Source: Veillonellaceae bacterium DNF00626 (GTDB lineage: Bacteria; Bacillota; Negativicutes; Veillonellales; Dialisteraceae). From it: 64,000 nt of DNA. The first letter of the stretch is position 1; the number at the start of each line of letters is the position of its first letter. A model generated the notes under the pieces. The model saw only the letters and a program-made list of their open reading frames with translations. It did not search any database and was not told the origin of the DNA. Where the stretch lies: assembly GCA_001553355.1 (NCBI GenBank), contig KQ960853.1, positions 49,796 to 113,795 of the forward strand, read 5' to 3'. Of this stretch, positions 18,251 to 28,346 are shown in pieces. Made by a program: the position numbers and the translations under genes.

Positions 18251-19726
18251 CTACTTTCCCATCATAAGACCAATACTTTCGCGTTTCACCATCCGCCAAT
18301 TTTCTCCGGCTTTTGCCAATAATTCAACCGCCGCTTTTCCTTTTTCCGTCACTTCTTTCACTTTTTCTTCATCGGTTTTCGGTAAAGGAATACGAAGCAA
18401 ACGATGAAGTGGCAAAATCGTATACCCACCGGCATTGAATATATCCATAAATAAATGACCCACCGGGCCTTCTAAATAGGATTTCAAATACTCTCCGGTA
18501 TAATACGACTGCGGTCGCAAAACGATAACAGATGACGAAACAAATAAATGATCTCCTTCATCATACACCACTGCCATATGAACTTTATGTTCATCACAGG
18601 ATAAAAGTATATCTCCCTTTTGCACCCCTTTCAAAGAAATAGACTCCTTTACCATTTCATCATGTATCAAATCGGAACGCAAGCCTAAATCTTCTTCCCA
18701 TGCCTCCGATGGAATAAACTTGATTTTTTCTTCAGCCACAACTACCTCGGACACAGCCCGGTACTCTGAAGCAATCGTATGCTCAAGAGAAAGCATCCCC
18801 GTTCCCAAAAGAGTTTGAAGTGCCGCCGATGCATTATAACGATACAAATCATAATTCCAATCATCGCAAGATATAAAATCTTCCATCGGAATAGATAAAG
18901 CCTTATATTTTTTTACCTTTTCACCTTCGATGCGTGCTTCACCGAAATCGATAGAATTCGCCGGCCCATGAGATATATCCAAAAGTCCCCACTCATCATC
19001 ACAAAGCACGATGTCATAATATTCCGTCACCACGCGTTCCTTCGCCACAAGCTGCCTTGCGCTTTTCTGTTCAACTGCACTATCAACAAGTCTGTCATAC
19101 GCCACCAACGCTTTCATGACCCCTGTATCTTTCATATGGCGATGCAATAAGGAAGTCCGTTCCAAATTTTTCTTTTCGCAATGGAATATGAAATCAAAAG
19201 ACACTGATACATTGTCCAATTCATCAAAAGAAATAATAGAACTTTTCGGGAAAAGAAAGGACAACTTCTTTCGCCACACCTCATCATCAAGAATCACCGT
19301 TATTTCTTTATCCTGTAACTCATAAAAAATCCACGGTAACCGATATAAATAACCATCAGCACCGGAAAGCAAAATATTTTTTCCTGCGCTCTTTAATTTT
19401 TCAATCAAATCTGCCACAAAATTCTGCCAATCCATGCCATCCTTCACAACGCCCGGTGCAAAATCCATAGGATTTACCTGCATCGCCAACGTGAATACCT
19501 GTGCATACTGTTCCGCATTACCGGCATAAGTACCTAACTCATCGGCAGTAAGATTCATTTGGGCATATAATTCTTCCATCGTCAATCCGCACTCTGCCAC
19601 TTCATGATGAGAAAATAAATGATAATCCAAATAATAAGCTCGCATAATTTCATCAAAAATACGAGCTTCCGGCACCATAAGTGCAGCAAATTTTTTCTTT
19701 AATTGATTAATATCTTTCGTCGTCAT
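18251..19726 (-). CDS. Protein resembling a decayed DNA methylase fused to a specificity-subunit-like end
   Basis: A 491-residue protein I do not firmly recognise. Residues about 95-190 look like a Rossmann SAM-methyltransferase fold: NILLSGADGYLYRL stands where motif I should be (118-126), ITVILDDEV where the acidic strand should be, and FDFIFHCEK (177-185) where N/DPPY/F should be, so both catalytic motifs are absent. Residues about 365-460 (SLKGVQKGDILLSCDEHKV, then SSSVIVLRPQSYYTGEYLKSYLEGP and LPLHRLLRIPLP) resemble the target-recognition domain plus end helix of type I restriction HsdS or HsdM/S fusions. It sits directly upstream of rdgB, with no restriction genes nearby. Structure and role are inferred; it may bind nucleic acid without methylating it. 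Confidence 0.55.
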   Translation of the reverse strand: MTTKDINQLKKKFAALMVPEARIFDEIMRAYYLDYHLFSHHEVAECGLTMEELYAQMNLTADELGTYAGNAEQYAQVFTLAMQVNPMDFAPGVVKDGMDWQNFVADLIEKLKSAGKNILLSGADGYLYRLPWIFYELQDKEITVILDDEVWRKKLSFLFPKSSIISFDELDNVSVSFDFIFHCEKKNLERTSLLHRHMKDTGVMKALVAYDRLVDSAVEQKSARQLVAKERVVTEYYDIVLCDDEWGLLDISHGPANSIDFGEARIEGEKVKKYKALSIPMEDFISCDDWNYDLYRYNASAALQTLLGTGMLSLEHTIASEYRAVSEVVVAEEKIKFIPSEAWEEDLGLRSDLIHDEMVKESISLKGVQKGDILLSCDEHKVHMAVVYDEGDHLFVSSSVIVLRPQSYYTGEYLKSYLEGPVGHLFMDIFNAGGYTILPLHRLLRIPLPKTDEEKVKEVTEKGKAAVELLAKAGENWRMVKRESIGLMMGK

Positions 19727-19866
19727 AGCCCACCCCTTTAATATTTTTATTATACGATAGGTGATAAATAAAAGCCACTATTACGAATACTATGACAAAT
19801 TTGAAAACTTTCCATTTCTCCGAAATTTTACCCCTTTTCTAAATTGCATAAATTTTCTCCATAATA

Positions 19867-19908
19867 AAAAATACCCTCTTCCCGTTTTATACGGTAAAGA
19901 GAGTATTC
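19867..19908 (-). terminator. Terminator of rplM-rpsI
   Basis: Stem 19871-19880 with 19897-19906 (one mismatch) plus an inner CCGT/ACGG pairing, followed on the minus strand by a T-rich run. It lies about 25 bases past rpsI. Confidence 0.8.
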
Positions 19909-19930
19909 CAAATAACATTGTTTTCCGATT

Positions 19931-20323
19931 TTAACGTTTGGAGAACTGGCTTGCTTTTCTTGCTTTTTTCAAGCCGTATTTCTTACGTTCTTTCATTCTC
20001 GGATCACGAGTAAGCAATCCTGCACTTTTCAATACTTTTCTATAATCCGGATCAACTTCTAAGAGTGCACGGCTGATTCCATGACGAATAGCACCGGCTT
20101 GTCCGGAAGGACCGCCACCTTTAACGGAAGCAATCACATCATATTCTGCCGTAGTTCCTGTCAGTTCCAACGGCTGTTTAATGATAAGCTCCAATGTTTT
20201 CAAATCAATATAGTCGTCCATATCACGACCATTAATTGTGATATTTCCCTGTCCTGCTACCAGACGGACTCTGGCAACGGATGTTTTTCTGCGGCCTGTG
20301 CCGTAGTACGTAGCTTCTGCCAT
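19931..20323 (-). CDS. rpsI: 30S ribosomal protein S9
   Basis: Small-subunit protein of 130 residues that reaches the P-site tRNA with its basic tail. It begins [17 protein letters not shown] and ends [11 protein letters not shown], both diagnostic. It lies 20 bases after rplM, the usual rplM-rpsI pair. Confidence 0.99.
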   Translation of the reverse strand: MAEATYYGTGRRKTSVARVRLVAGQGNITINGRDMDDYIDLKTLELIIKQPLELTGTTAEYDVIASVKGGGPSGQAGAIRHGISRALLEVDPDYRKVLKSAGLLTRDPRMKERKKYGLKKARKASQFSKR

Positions 20324-20343
20324 TTTTATTTCCTTCCCTCCGG

Positions 20344-20784
20344 TTAACGGATATCAAACTTTAATTCTTCCGGTTGTTGTGCTGTATGAGGATGCTCACT
20401 GCCGGCATAAACTTTCAATTTACGATACATTTGATCGCCTAATTTCGTTTTAGGAAGCATGCCACGAATAGCATGTTCTACAACCCACGCCGGTTTCTTT
20501 TTCATTGCGTCGCCGGCTTTTTGATATCTATCTCCGCCGATGTATCCGGTGTAATGGAAATATTCTTTCTTCAAGAGTTTTTTGCCTGTAAGAACCACTT
20601 TGTCTGCATTAATAACAATAACAAAGTCCCCTGTATCCACATGTGGTGTGAAGGTCGGTTTATTCTTGCCACTCAGGACTTTTGCTACTTCAGCTGCTAA
20701 GCGACCCAGCGTTTGCCCTTCAGCGTCAACTATATACCATTTACGGGTAACATTGCCCGCATTGGCCATAAATGTGCTTTTCAT
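20344..20784 (-). CDS. rplM: 50S ribosomal protein L13
   Basis: Large-subunit assembly protein, 146 residues, with the conserved [15 protein letters not shown] near the start and FHYTGYIGG and [12 protein letters not shown] later. An AGGAGG site lies 9 bases before the ATG. A consensus promoter and an 80-base leader precede it. Confidence 0.99.
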   Translation of the reverse strand: MKSTFMANAGNVTRKWYIVDAEGQTLGRLAAEVAKVLSGKNKPTFTPHVDTGDFVIVINADKVVLTGKKLLKKEYFHYTGYIGGDRYQKAGDAMKKKPAWVVEHAIRGMLPKTKLGDQMYRKLKVYAGSEHPHTAQQPEELKFDIR

Positions 20785-20866
20785 TTCTTATTGTTCCTCC
20801 TAATTAAAACAGAACCGCAAGATATATCCTTCCGCCGGGGCTAGTGGGTTCCGGACAAATCTCACA
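20785..20866 (-). promoter_or_regulatory. 5' leader of rplM-rpsI, possible L13-type autoregulatory leader
   Basis: About 80 bases of transcribed leader between the promoter and rplM are GC-rich compared with the surroundings. They can pair as GGAACC (near 20850) with GGTTCT (near 20813). L13 leaders are known in Firmicutes upstream of rplM; I cannot confirm the consensus by eye. Confidence 0.4.
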
Positions 20867-20872
20867 AGGAGT

Positions 20873-20901
20873 ATTATAGCGTTTTATATAAACCTTGTCA
20901 A
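20873..20901 (-). promoter_or_regulatory. Perfect sigma-70 promoter of rplM-rpsI
   Basis: TTGACA (20901-20896) and TATAAT (20878-20873) with exactly 17 bases between, on the minus strand. All twelve consensus bases match, as expected for a ribosomal protein operon. Confidence 0.9.
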
Positions 20902-20943
20902 GATTTTTCGATTCTTTATATTATTACATATTAAAACTCAGAA

Positions 20944-22236
20944 TTACGATTTCTTTTCTCTTTCCTTATCCAATAAATGTTTCAAACCTTTATCGGCTAT
21001 ATCATGTCTGTATTGCATGCCTTCCCACTGAATAACACTTGCACCATAATAGGCTTTTTCTTGTGCTTCTTTTAAGGTAGCAGCCACGCCTACGACATTA
21101 AGCACTCTACCACCATTAACGACATATTTCCCTTCTTTTTTCTTCGTTCCGCTATGAAATACGAGACACTCTTTTTCTGCCCATTTAATACCCCGTATTT
21201 TTTCTCCCGTACTATGTCCGATAGGATAACCGGCAGAAGCTAAAACGACATCAACGGCATAGCCTTCTTTCCATTGAAGGGTCGTTCCTTTCAATGTGCC
21301 TTTGGCACAGCTCATCATGATTTCGCCTAAATCACTTTCCAAAAGAGGTAGTATAGCTTCCGTTTCCGGATCACCAAAGCGACAATTAAATTCCACTACT
21401 TTAGGCCCATCTTTGGTCATCATAAGTCCGGTATAAAGGCAACCTTTAAATGGTACGCCTTCTTTTTTCATAGCTTCCATTACCGGATACAAAATAGTTT
21501 CCCTTATCGTTTTTCTTGTTTCTTCCGTAAGCAATACAGTAGGAGCATAAGCGCCCATACCGCCGGTATTTAATCCTTTGTCATCATCAAAGATACGTTT
21601 ATGATCTTGTGATGAAATCATAGGTATGATGGTTTCACCGTCAGCAAAACCTAAAACACTCAATTCTTCCCCTTCCATATATTCTTCAATAACGATACTT
21701 TCTCCGGCTTTTCCAAAAGCAGCCCCGCTAATCATAGCGTTCACTGTTTCAATAGCAGCTTTCTCTGTTTCCGCTATCACTACGCCTTTCCCACTTGCCA
21801 ATCCATCAGCTTTAATAACAATGGGATATTTTTTTTGTTGTTGAATATATGAAATAGCCTTTTCTCTATCCGTAAAAGTTTCATAATCCGCTGTCGGAAT
21901 ATGATATTTCTTCATCAAATTTTTAGCAAATTGTTTTGATCCTTCGATTTGTGCGGCCGCTTTAGATGGCCCAAAAAAGGTCAACCCTTCTTGTTCAAAT
22001 AAATCTGCTATCCCTTCCACCAATATATTTTCAGGCCCTGCCACAGTAAGGTCAATCTTCATCAATTTGGCAAAATCAATGATGTCTTCTGTTTTGTAAA
22101 GAGGTACGACATGAGCTATATCTGCCAAAGCATCACTTCCCGGGATAACATATACTTCTTCCACAGACGGGCTTTGTTTTAATTTCCATACTAAGGCATG
22201 CTCTCTGCCTCCACTACCCAGAACAAGTACTTTCAT
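20944..22236 (-). CDS. purD: Phosphoribosylamine--glycine ligase
   Basis: Second step of purine synthesis: ATP-dependent joining of glycine to phosphoribosylamine. The 430-residue ATP-grasp enzyme begins KVLVLGSGGREHALVWKL and contains KADGLASGKGVV and EFNCRFGDPETEAILPLL. It is the last gene of the pur operon, 11 bases after purH. No clear terminator is visible before the rplM promoter 40 bases downstream. Confidence 0.98.
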   Translation of the reverse strand: MKVLVLGSGGREHALVWKLKQSPSVEEVYVIPGSDALADIAHVVPLYKTEDIIDFAKLMKIDLTVAGPENILVEGIADLFEQEGLTFFGPSKAAAQIEGSKQFAKNLMKKYHIPTADYETFTDREKAISYIQQQKKYPIVIKADGLASGKGVVIAETEKAAIETVNAMISGAAFGKAGESIVIEEYMEGEELSVLGFADGETIIPMISSQDHKRIFDDDKGLNTGGMGAYAPTVLLTEETRKTIRETILYPVMEAMKKEGVPFKGCLYTGLMMTKDGPKVVEFNCRFGDPETEAILPLLESDLGEIMMSCAKGTLKGTTLQWKEGYAVDVVLASAGYPIGHSTGEKIRGIKWAEKECLVFHSGTKKKEGKYVVNGGRVLNVVGVAATLKEAQEKAYYGASVIQWEGMQYRHDIADKGLKHLLDKEREKKS

Positions 22237-22247
22237 TTCATCTCTCC

Positions 22248-23783
22248 TTAACTATGTTTAAAATGACGATGACCGGTAAATATCATCGCAATACCATATT
22301 TATTCGCCATATCTATGGATTCTTGATCACGAATAGATCCGCCGGGCTGAATAACAGCAGTAATTCCTGCTTTTCCCGCTGCTTCTATAGTATCACCAAA
22401 GGGAAAGAATGCGTCAGAACTCATCACTGCGCCATGACATTTTTCTCCTGCTTCGGCGATAGCAATTTCTGCTGCGCCCACACGATTCATTTGTCCGGCA
22501 CCTACGCCATAAGTCACTTTTTCTCCGGTAAGTACGATAGCATTTGACTTCACATGTTTCACTACTTTCCACGCAAATGCCAACGCTTTCCATTCTTCTT
22601 CTGTCGGCTGCCTTTTCGTGACACAAGTCCAATCATTTTTGGTCTCTATTATATCATCAGCCGTTTGTATTAACAGCCCTCCGGAAATTTTATGAAGTTG
22701 CCATTCCTTTTCTTCCGTAGGTTTCACTTCAATAAGACGAATATTCTTTTTTTCTGACAACAACGCCAACGCATCTTCCGTAAATGACGGAGCAATAATA
22801 ACCTCAAAGAAAATAGGCTTCATTTTTTCTGCTGCAGCCTTATCGCAAGGACGATTCATAGCGACAATACCGCCAAAAGCAGATTTGCTATCAGCTTCAA
22901 ATGCTCGTGTAAAAGCATCTTCCGCATTTTCTCCAAGAGCCACCCCGCAAGGATTAGTGTGCTTTACGATAACGCAAGCTGCTTCATCTTTCCACTCCTG
23001 CACCAAATTCCAGGCTGCTTCCATATCCACGATATTGTTATATGACAATTCCTTCCCATGCAGTTGTTTCGCTCCTGCCATGCCCCCCGACATTTGTGAA
23101 TTAGTATAAAAAGCCGCTTTTTGATGAGGATTTTCTCCATATCTAAGGTCTTGTTTCTTTATATAAGATGGTGAAAATATAGAGGGGAATAAATCACCAT
23201 CTATTTCTTTGGATAAATAATTCGCAATAGCACTATCGTAAATAGCAGTATGTAAAAAGGCTTTTTGCGCTAGAGATAAACGAAATTCTTCTGTCAAGGT
23301 ATTTCCTTCTATACGGGCAATAATATCATCATATTGTGTAGGATCTACCACGACAGTGACATATTTATAATTTTTGGCTCCTGCACGTATCATTGAAGGT
23401 CCCCCGATATCTATATTTTCGATAGCCTCTTCTCGTGTCACATTTGGTTTTTTTATGGTTTCTTGGAAAGGATATAAATTCACCACTACTAAGTCAATAC
23501 CGATGATTCCATTTTCTTCCATCGCTTTTAAATGACCGGGATTATCTCGCAATGCCAATATGCCGCCATGAATTTTAGGATGTAACGTTTTCACTCTACC
23601 ATCCATCATCTCCGGAAAACCGGTTACATCTGATACCGGTATGACTGAAATACCTGCGTCTTTTAACGCTCTAAATGTACCGCCGGTAGAAATAATATCT
23701 ATACCGTTTTTTTCTAATTTTTTCGCAAATTCGACAATGCCCGTTTTATCTGAAACGCTGATCAATGCTCTTTTAATCGTCAT
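22248..23783 (-). CDS. purH: Bifunctional AICAR transformylase / IMP cyclohydrolase
   Basis: Last two steps to IMP, using 10-formyl-THF. The 511 residues comprise an N-terminal cyclohydrolase ([33 protein letters not shown]) and a C-terminal transformylase ([24 protein letters not shown], ending [10 protein letters not shown]). It overlaps the end of purN by 11 bases. Confidence 0.98.
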   Translation of the reverse strand: MTIKRALISVSDKTGIVEFAKKLEKNGIDIISTGGTFRALKDAGISVIPVSDVTGFPEMMDGRVKTLHPKIHGGILALRDNPGHLKAMEENGIIGIDLVVVNLYPFQETIKKPNVTREEAIENIDIGGPSMIRAGAKNYKYVTVVVDPTQYDDIIARIEGNTLTEEFRLSLAQKAFLHTAIYDSAIANYLSKEIDGDLFPSIFSPSYIKKQDLRYGENPHQKAAFYTNSQMSGGMAGAKQLHGKELSYNNIVDMEAAWNLVQEWKDEAACVIVKHTNPCGVALGENAEDAFTRAFEADSKSAFGGIVAMNRPCDKAAAEKMKPIFFEVIIAPSFTEDALALLSEKKNIRLIEVKPTEEKEWQLHKISGGLLIQTADDIIETKNDWTCVTKRQPTEEEWKALAFAWKVVKHVKSNAIVLTGEKVTYGVGAGQMNRVGAAEIAIAEAGEKCHGAVMSSDAFFPFGDTIEAAGKAGITAVIQPGGSIRDQESIDMANKYGIAMIFTGHRHFKHS

Positions 23784-24396
23784 TTTTCTCCTCCTTATTT
23801 ATCCCTATGACTTGCCGGCCTTTCATTTCCAGTCGATCCTCACAAAAGGCTTTCACTGCCTTGACGTAAATTTTATGTTCCTCTTTCAATATCCGTTGGG
23901 ATAAAGTGTCTTCCGTATCATTATCATAAACAGGTACAGCCGCTTGAATGATAATCGGGCCATCATCAAGCCCGGTACCCACAAAATGTACCGTACAGCC
24001 CGATATTTTCACACCGGCTTCGATGGCTTGCCGCTGTGCATGAAGTCCCTTAAATGACGGGAGAAGCGCCGGATGTATATTTACGATTTGATTAGGATAA
24101 GCATTCACTAAAGTTTCATCACAAATTCTCATGTACCCGGCCAAGCAAATAAGATCGGGATGATAACTTTTTACCGCTTTTAATATTTCTTTATGATAAG
24201 TTTCCTTATCTTTCATTTCAATGACCACTGTCGGTACTTGCCATTCTGCCGCCCGTTTTAAAATTTGAGCATTTTGATGATCACAAATAACCGCTACCAA
24301 TGTCCCTTGAATATCCCCGGCTTGCATAGCATCATAGAGAGCAGCTGCATTACTTCCTCTCCCGGACGCGAAAATGACGATACGTTTTTTATTCAT
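23773..24396 (-). CDS. purN: Phosphoribosylglycinamide formyltransferase
   Basis: Formyl-THF-dependent third step of the pathway. The start is taken at the ATG at 24396, 8 bases after AGGTGG and overlapping the purM stop; an in-frame GTG at 24408 would sit in that SD. 207 residues. Diagnostic are [41 protein letters not shown] and [19 protein letters not shown]. The tail EEKNDD is short and acidic. Confidence 0.97.
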   Translation of the reverse strand: MNKKRIVIFASGRGSNAAALYDAMQAGDIQGTLVAVICDHQNAQILKRAAEWQVPTVVIEMKDKETYHKEILKAVKSYHPDLICLAGYMRICDETLVNAYPNQIVNIHPALLPSFKGLHAQRQAIEAGVKISGCTVHFVGTGLDDGPIIIQAAVPVYDNDTEDTLSQRILKEEHKIYVKAVKAFCEDRLEMKGRQVIGINKEEKNDD

Positions 24397-25441
24397 GAAA
24401 TAGCCCACCTGTAATCGTTACTTCTTTTTTACCCTTCGTCACATATCCGATACGGTAAATTTTTTCTCCCTGCTCACTCAATATATCCATAGCCTTATCT
24501 GCATCTTCTTGATTCAAAATAAGAAGCATTCCTATCCCGCAATTAAAAGTACGATACATTTCATGAGCATCTATATTTCCTTCCTTCTTCAAAAAAGGAA
24601 ATATAGGAAGCACGGGCCAACTGTCACCATCAATCACAACCGCTGTCCCTTCCGGCAAAATGCGCGGTATATTTTCATAAAATCCGCCGCCGGTAATATG
24701 CACCATGCCCTTAATGTCTATATGCGAAAGAAGCGGCAATACAACTTTCGGATAAAGCCTGGTAGGTGTCAAAAGAACTTCTCCTAAAGATTTATCAAAA
24801 TCAGGATACACCTTTTTCAAATCCCAATGATTTTCTTTTGCCAATTTCCTCACCAAAGAATACCCATTGGAATGAATACCCGTAGAGGGAATACCCAAAA
24901 TAACATCACCCTCGGAGATCGTCTCACCGGTAATCAATTTTTTTCTGTCCACAATACCTACGGCAAACCCTGCTACATCATAGTCTCCTTCTTGATAAAA
25001 GCCTGCCATTTCTGCCGTTTCTCCACCTAAAAGTGCACACCCTGATTCTTTGCATGCATTTGCAACACCTTTAACAATATCCGCCATAAGTTTCGGCTCT
25101 AACTTCCCGGTAGCAATATAATCCAAGAAAAATAAAGGCTTTGCTCCCTGCACCAACACATCATTGACACTCATCGCAACACAATCTTGTCCAATCGTGT
25201 CATGAATACCCAAATCAATAGCTAAGCGCAATTTCGTTCCTACGCCATCAGTACCCGAAACTAAAACCGGTTCATCCGACCATTCTTGTTTTAATGAAAA
25301 AAGACCGCCAAACCCACCTAAATCACCTAAAACTCCGTCAATATATGTTTCCTTTACACTTTCTTTAATTAATTCTACTTCTTTTGCACCGGCATCAATA
25401 TCCACACCGGCTTCTTTATATGTCCAACTTTTTTTCGTCAT
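24389..25441 (-). CDS. purM: Phosphoribosylformylglycinamidine cyclo-ligase
   Basis: AIR synthetase, fifth step of the pathway. The chosen ATG at 25441 lies one base after the purF stop, with GAGG 6 bases upstream; the in-frame GTG at 25453 would overlap purF. 350 residues. Landmarks are TYKEAGVDIDAG, VSGTDGVGTKLRLAIDLG, MSVNDVLVQGAKPLFFLDY, ALLGGETAEMAGFY and HITGGGFYENIPR. Confidence 0.97.
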   Translation of the reverse strand: MTKKSWTYKEAGVDIDAGAKEVELIKESVKETYIDGVLGDLGGFGGLFSLKQEWSDEPVLVSGTDGVGTKLRLAIDLGIHDTIGQDCVAMSVNDVLVQGAKPLFFLDYIATGKLEPKLMADIVKGVANACKESGCALLGGETAEMAGFYQEGDYDVAGFAVGIVDRKKLITGETISEGDVILGIPSTGIHSNGYSLVRKLAKENHWDLKKVYPDFDKSLGEVLLTPTRLYPKVVLPLLSHIDIKGMVHITGGGFYENIPRILPEGTAVVIDGDSWPVLPIFPFLKKEGNIDAHEMYRTFNCGIGMLLILNQEDADKAMDILSEQGEKIYRIGYVTKGKKEVTITGGLFHE

Positions 25442-25442
25442 T

Positions 25443-26876
25443 TTAGCCCTCACTCACTGATTCATTTCCCGCCAAAGGAACAGATTCCGGATAATCTCCG
25501 TCAAAACAAGCGAAACACATATTTTCCTTCGGTAAAGAAGAAATCGCTCGTGCCAATCCGTCTTGTGACAAATAATGCAAACTATCAGCGCCGATAAGCT
25601 TACATATTTCCTTTTCACTATGTCGAACAGCAATAAGTTGCTTTCGTGCTGCCGTATCAATTCCAAAAAAGCAAGGATATTTTACCGGCGGTGAACTGAT
25701 GCATAAATGAATTTCCTTCGCTCCGGCACGACGAAGAAGCCCAATGATAATTCCACTGGTAGTCCCTCGTACGATAGAATCATCAATTAAAATAATCTTC
25801 TTCCCTTTTACATTAGATAAAATAGGATTTAATTTCATTCGTACGGCTTGTTCCCTCTTCTTTTGCCCCGGTTTAATAAACGTACGACCCATATATTTAT
25901 TTTTCAAAAGCCCCTCCACATAGGGAATACCTGATGCCTGAGCATAACCCAAAGCTGCCACATTCCCCGAGTCAGGTACACTCATGACTACATCGGCATT
26001 GAAATTCGTTTCTCTCCAAAGTTCTTTCCCCATTTGCAAACGAGCTTTATAAATATCCTGTCCATTCATGATTGAATCCGGACGAGCAAAATAAATATAT
26101 TCAAAAACGCACATACCTAAACGCGGCACAGTCCGTCGACACATCATGGAATGCACTCCGGTATCATCAATACGAATGATTTCACCCGGCTTGATATCTC
26201 TTATAAAAGTAGCATCAATAGAATCTAACGCCACTGTTTCTGAACAAACCACAAAACCCGTCTCAGTCTGTCCTAAAACCAAAGGACGATAACCAAACGG
26301 ATCCCTAAAGGCATACAACGCTTCATTCGTACAAACTACCACAGAATAAGCACCTCGAAGTTTATCCATTACTTCATTAATGCGTTCTTCCATATTTCTT
26401 CCCTGCGCTTGTGCCAACATCTTGACAATAACTTCTGTATCCATTGTCGTCTGGAAAGTAGAACCTTTGGCCAAAAAAGCATCGCGCAAATCTTTTGTAT
26501 TCACTAAATTTCCATTATGCGCCAACGCCACAGGCCCATCGGCGTCCACCACCTGAAGGGGTTGGACGTTACAAGAAATAGATGACCCGGTCGTGCTGTA
26601 ACGCACATGCCCGATACCGATATGCCCTTCTTTATCCGGCAATTCATGAAAAACCTCTGTCACAAGTCCCATACCACGGAAAGTTTCCATCGTATGTCCA
26701 TCACTTACCGTGATACCTGCACTTTCCTGCCCTCGATGCTGGAGAGAAAAAATACCATAAAACGTTTCCTCCAATGCCGAGCAATTTCTATCAAAAATGC
26801 CGAATACACCACACTCCTCATGCAGTTTATCATCATCTATAAAATCTTGGCTCACTCTCTTCATTTTCCTTTTCAC
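25443..26876 (-). CDS. purF: Amidophosphoribosyltransferase
   Basis: First committed step: PRPP plus glutamine to phosphoribosylamine. 477 residues, starting with GTG at 26876, which has AAGGAG 9 bases upstream; a later ATG at 26864 is too close to its SD. The mature N-terminal nucleophile is the Cys in EECGVFGIF, after a propeptide of about 22 residues, as in Bacillus-type enzymes. The glutaminase part contains LQHRGQESAGI and GHVRYSTTG. The PRPP loop is LIDDSIVRGTTS. Four-cysteine iron-sulfur ligation typical of the Bacillus enzyme is plausible (C388-region and C-terminal CFACF). Confidence 0.97.
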   Translation of the reverse strand: MKRKMKRVSQDFIDDDKLHEECGVFGIFDRNCSALEETFYGIFSLQHRGQESAGITVSDGHTMETFRGMGLVTEVFHELPDKEGHIGIGHVRYSTTGSSISCNVQPLQVVDADGPVALAHNGNLVNTKDLRDAFLAKGSTFQTTMDTEVIVKMLAQAQGRNMEERINEVMDKLRGAYSVVVCTNEALYAFRDPFGYRPLVLGQTETGFVVCSETVALDSIDATFIRDIKPGEIIRIDDTGVHSMMCRRTVPRLGMCVFEYIYFARPDSIMNGQDIYKARLQMGKELWRETNFNADVVMSVPDSGNVAALGYAQASGIPYVEGLLKNKYMGRTFIKPGQKKREQAVRMKLNPILSNVKGKKIILIDDSIVRGTTSGIIIGLLRRAGAKEIHLCISSPPVKYPCFFGIDTAARKQLIAVRHSEKEICKLIGADSLHYLSQDGLARAISSLPKENMCFACFDGDYPESVPLAGNESVSEG

Positions 26877-26898
26877 TATGAAAAGCTCCTTATTTTTA

Positions 26899-27771
26899 TT
26901 AAGACTCCAAAAACTTTTTACCTGTTAATAATTCATACGCTTCTTCATATTTAGCCACAGTCTTAGAAATAATATCTTCCGGTAACGAATCTCCGGGATG
27001 CGCTTTCAGATAATCCCGTACAAACTGCTTATCATAAGACGGTTGACCTTGCCCCGGTGTATACCCCTTAAGCGGCCAGAACCGAGAATTATCCGGCGTG
27101 AGCATTTCATCAGCTAAAATAATATTTCCTTTTTCATCCAAGCCAAACTCAAATTTCGTATCAGCAATAATAATTCCCTTAGAAAATGCATAATCAGCAC
27201 ACTTCTTATAAAGTGCCAAAGTCAAATCCCGAAGAGCTTCCATATACTCTTTTCCCTTCCCCGGGAACGTACGATTGACCCACTCAATGCCTTCTTCCAT
27301 AGAAATATTCAAATCATGCTCCCCTACCGGCGCTTTTGTAGACGGCGTAAAAATCGCTTCCGGCAATCGATCACATTCAACCAATCCCTTCGGTAATTCA
27401 ATACCGCAAACCTTTCCATTTTCCTGATAACCTTCCCATCCCGAGCCGGTAATATAACCACGAACAATACACTCCACAGGAATCATAGTAAGCTTCATTG
27501 TTTTCATACTTCTACCGACAAACTCCGGTTTCTGAAAATATTCCGGCATATCTTTCGTATCAATAGAAATCATATGGTTCGGCACTACATCTTTAGTGAA
27601 ATCAAACCAAAATTCCGACATTTTATTTAATATTTCACCCTTTTTAGGAATGGGATTTTCCAAAATATTATCAAAAGCAGAAATGCGATCCGTAGATACA
27701 ATAATTAAACTATCCCCCAAATCATATAATTCCCGAACTTTACCGGACTTAAAAGGTACATATTCTTTCAT
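26899..27771 (-). CDS. purC: SAICAR synthase
   Basis: Joins aspartate to CAIR. The start is the ATG at 27771 with GGAGG 7 bases upstream; the in-frame codon at 27789 has none. 290 residues. Signatures are FKSGKVRELYDLGDSLIIVSTDRISAFD, VPVECIVRGYITGSGW-like text, and the C-terminal DEMLTPDNSRFWPL. The length is nearer to the eukaryotic/Actinobacterial-size form than to the 235-residue Bacillus form. Confidence 0.96.
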   Translation of the reverse strand: MKEYVPFKSGKVRELYDLGDSLIIVSTDRISAFDNILENPIPKKGEILNKMSEFWFDFTKDVVPNHMISIDTKDMPEYFQKPEFVGRSMKTMKLTMIPVECIVRGYITGSGWEGYQENGKVCGIELPKGLVECDRLPEAIFTPSTKAPVGEHDLNISMEEGIEWVNRTFPGKGKEYMEALRDLTLALYKKCADYAFSKGIIIADTKFEFGLDEKGNIILADEMLTPDNSRFWPLKGYTPGQGQPSYDKQFVRDYLKAHPGDSLPEDIISKTVAKYEEAYELLTGKKFLES

Positions 27772-27789
27772 GACAATTCCTCCCAACAA

Positions 27790-28281
27790 TTATTTTTTTA
27801 ATTCCTTTTGTAAATTTTCATCTTTACGATAAATTTCTTCTGCTGCTTCTTTTCTATAAGCTTGATACCGTTCATACAATGCCTGCTCTTTCACACCGCC
27901 TATTTCTATGGCTAAGTACGCTGCATTCTTCGCACCATCAATAGCCACCGTAGCAACAGGTATACCCGAAGGCATTTGCACGATGGAATAAAGCGCATCC
28001 ATGCCATCTAAATTTGCTCCCGACAGCGGAACACCTATCACCGGACGACAAGTAAGTGACGCTACCACTCCCGGCAAAGCTGCTGCCATTCCGGCTCCGG
28101 CGATAAAACAAGTAGCCCCCTTCTTCTCTTCATCCTGCACAAATCGCGCCAATTTTTCCGGCGTACGATGTGCCGATGCAATCGTAACATCAAAAGACAC
28201 ACCGACACCTTTCAATATGTCGCAAGCTTTTTTCATGATGGGAAAATCCGAATCACTTCCCATGACAATTCCTACATGCAT
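27790..28281 (-). CDS. purE: N5-carboxyaminoimidazole ribonucleotide mutase
   Basis: Class I PurE, converting N5-CAIR to CAIR; 163 residues. I use the ATG at 28281 (GGGGAGG, 5 bases upstream); an adjacent ATG at 28284 is possible. A farther in-frame codon at 28305 falls in the T-run of the leader terminator and is not credible. Motifs are GSDSDFPIMKKAC, ASAHRTPEKL and GAGMAAALPGVVASLT. First gene of the pur operon. Class I PurE usually needs PurK; none is in the window. Confidence 0.96.
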   Translation of the reverse strand: MHVGIVMGSDSDFPIMKKACDILKGVGVSFDVTIASAHRTPEKLARFVQDEEKKGATCFIAGAGMAAALPGVVASLTCRPVIGVPLSGANLDGMDALYSIVQMPSGIPVATVAIDGAKNAAYLAIEIGGVKEQALYERYQAYRKEAAEEIYRKDENLQKELKK

Positions 28282-28301
28282 CATAACCTCCCCTAAATTT
28301 A

Positions 28302-28346
28302 ACAAAAATAAAAGCCCTCTATTTGAAACACTTCAAACAGAAAGCT
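28302..28346 (-). terminator. Rho-independent terminator inside the pur leader (candidate attenuator)
   Basis: On the minus strand AGCTTTCT (28346-28339) pairs with AGAGGGCT (28320-28313) using G-T pairs, and TTTGAA pairs with TTCAAA inside it. The tail is TTTTATTTTTGTT. It lies between the promoter and purE, ending about 20 bases before the purE start, so it must be bypassed for expression of the operon. Confidence 0.75.
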
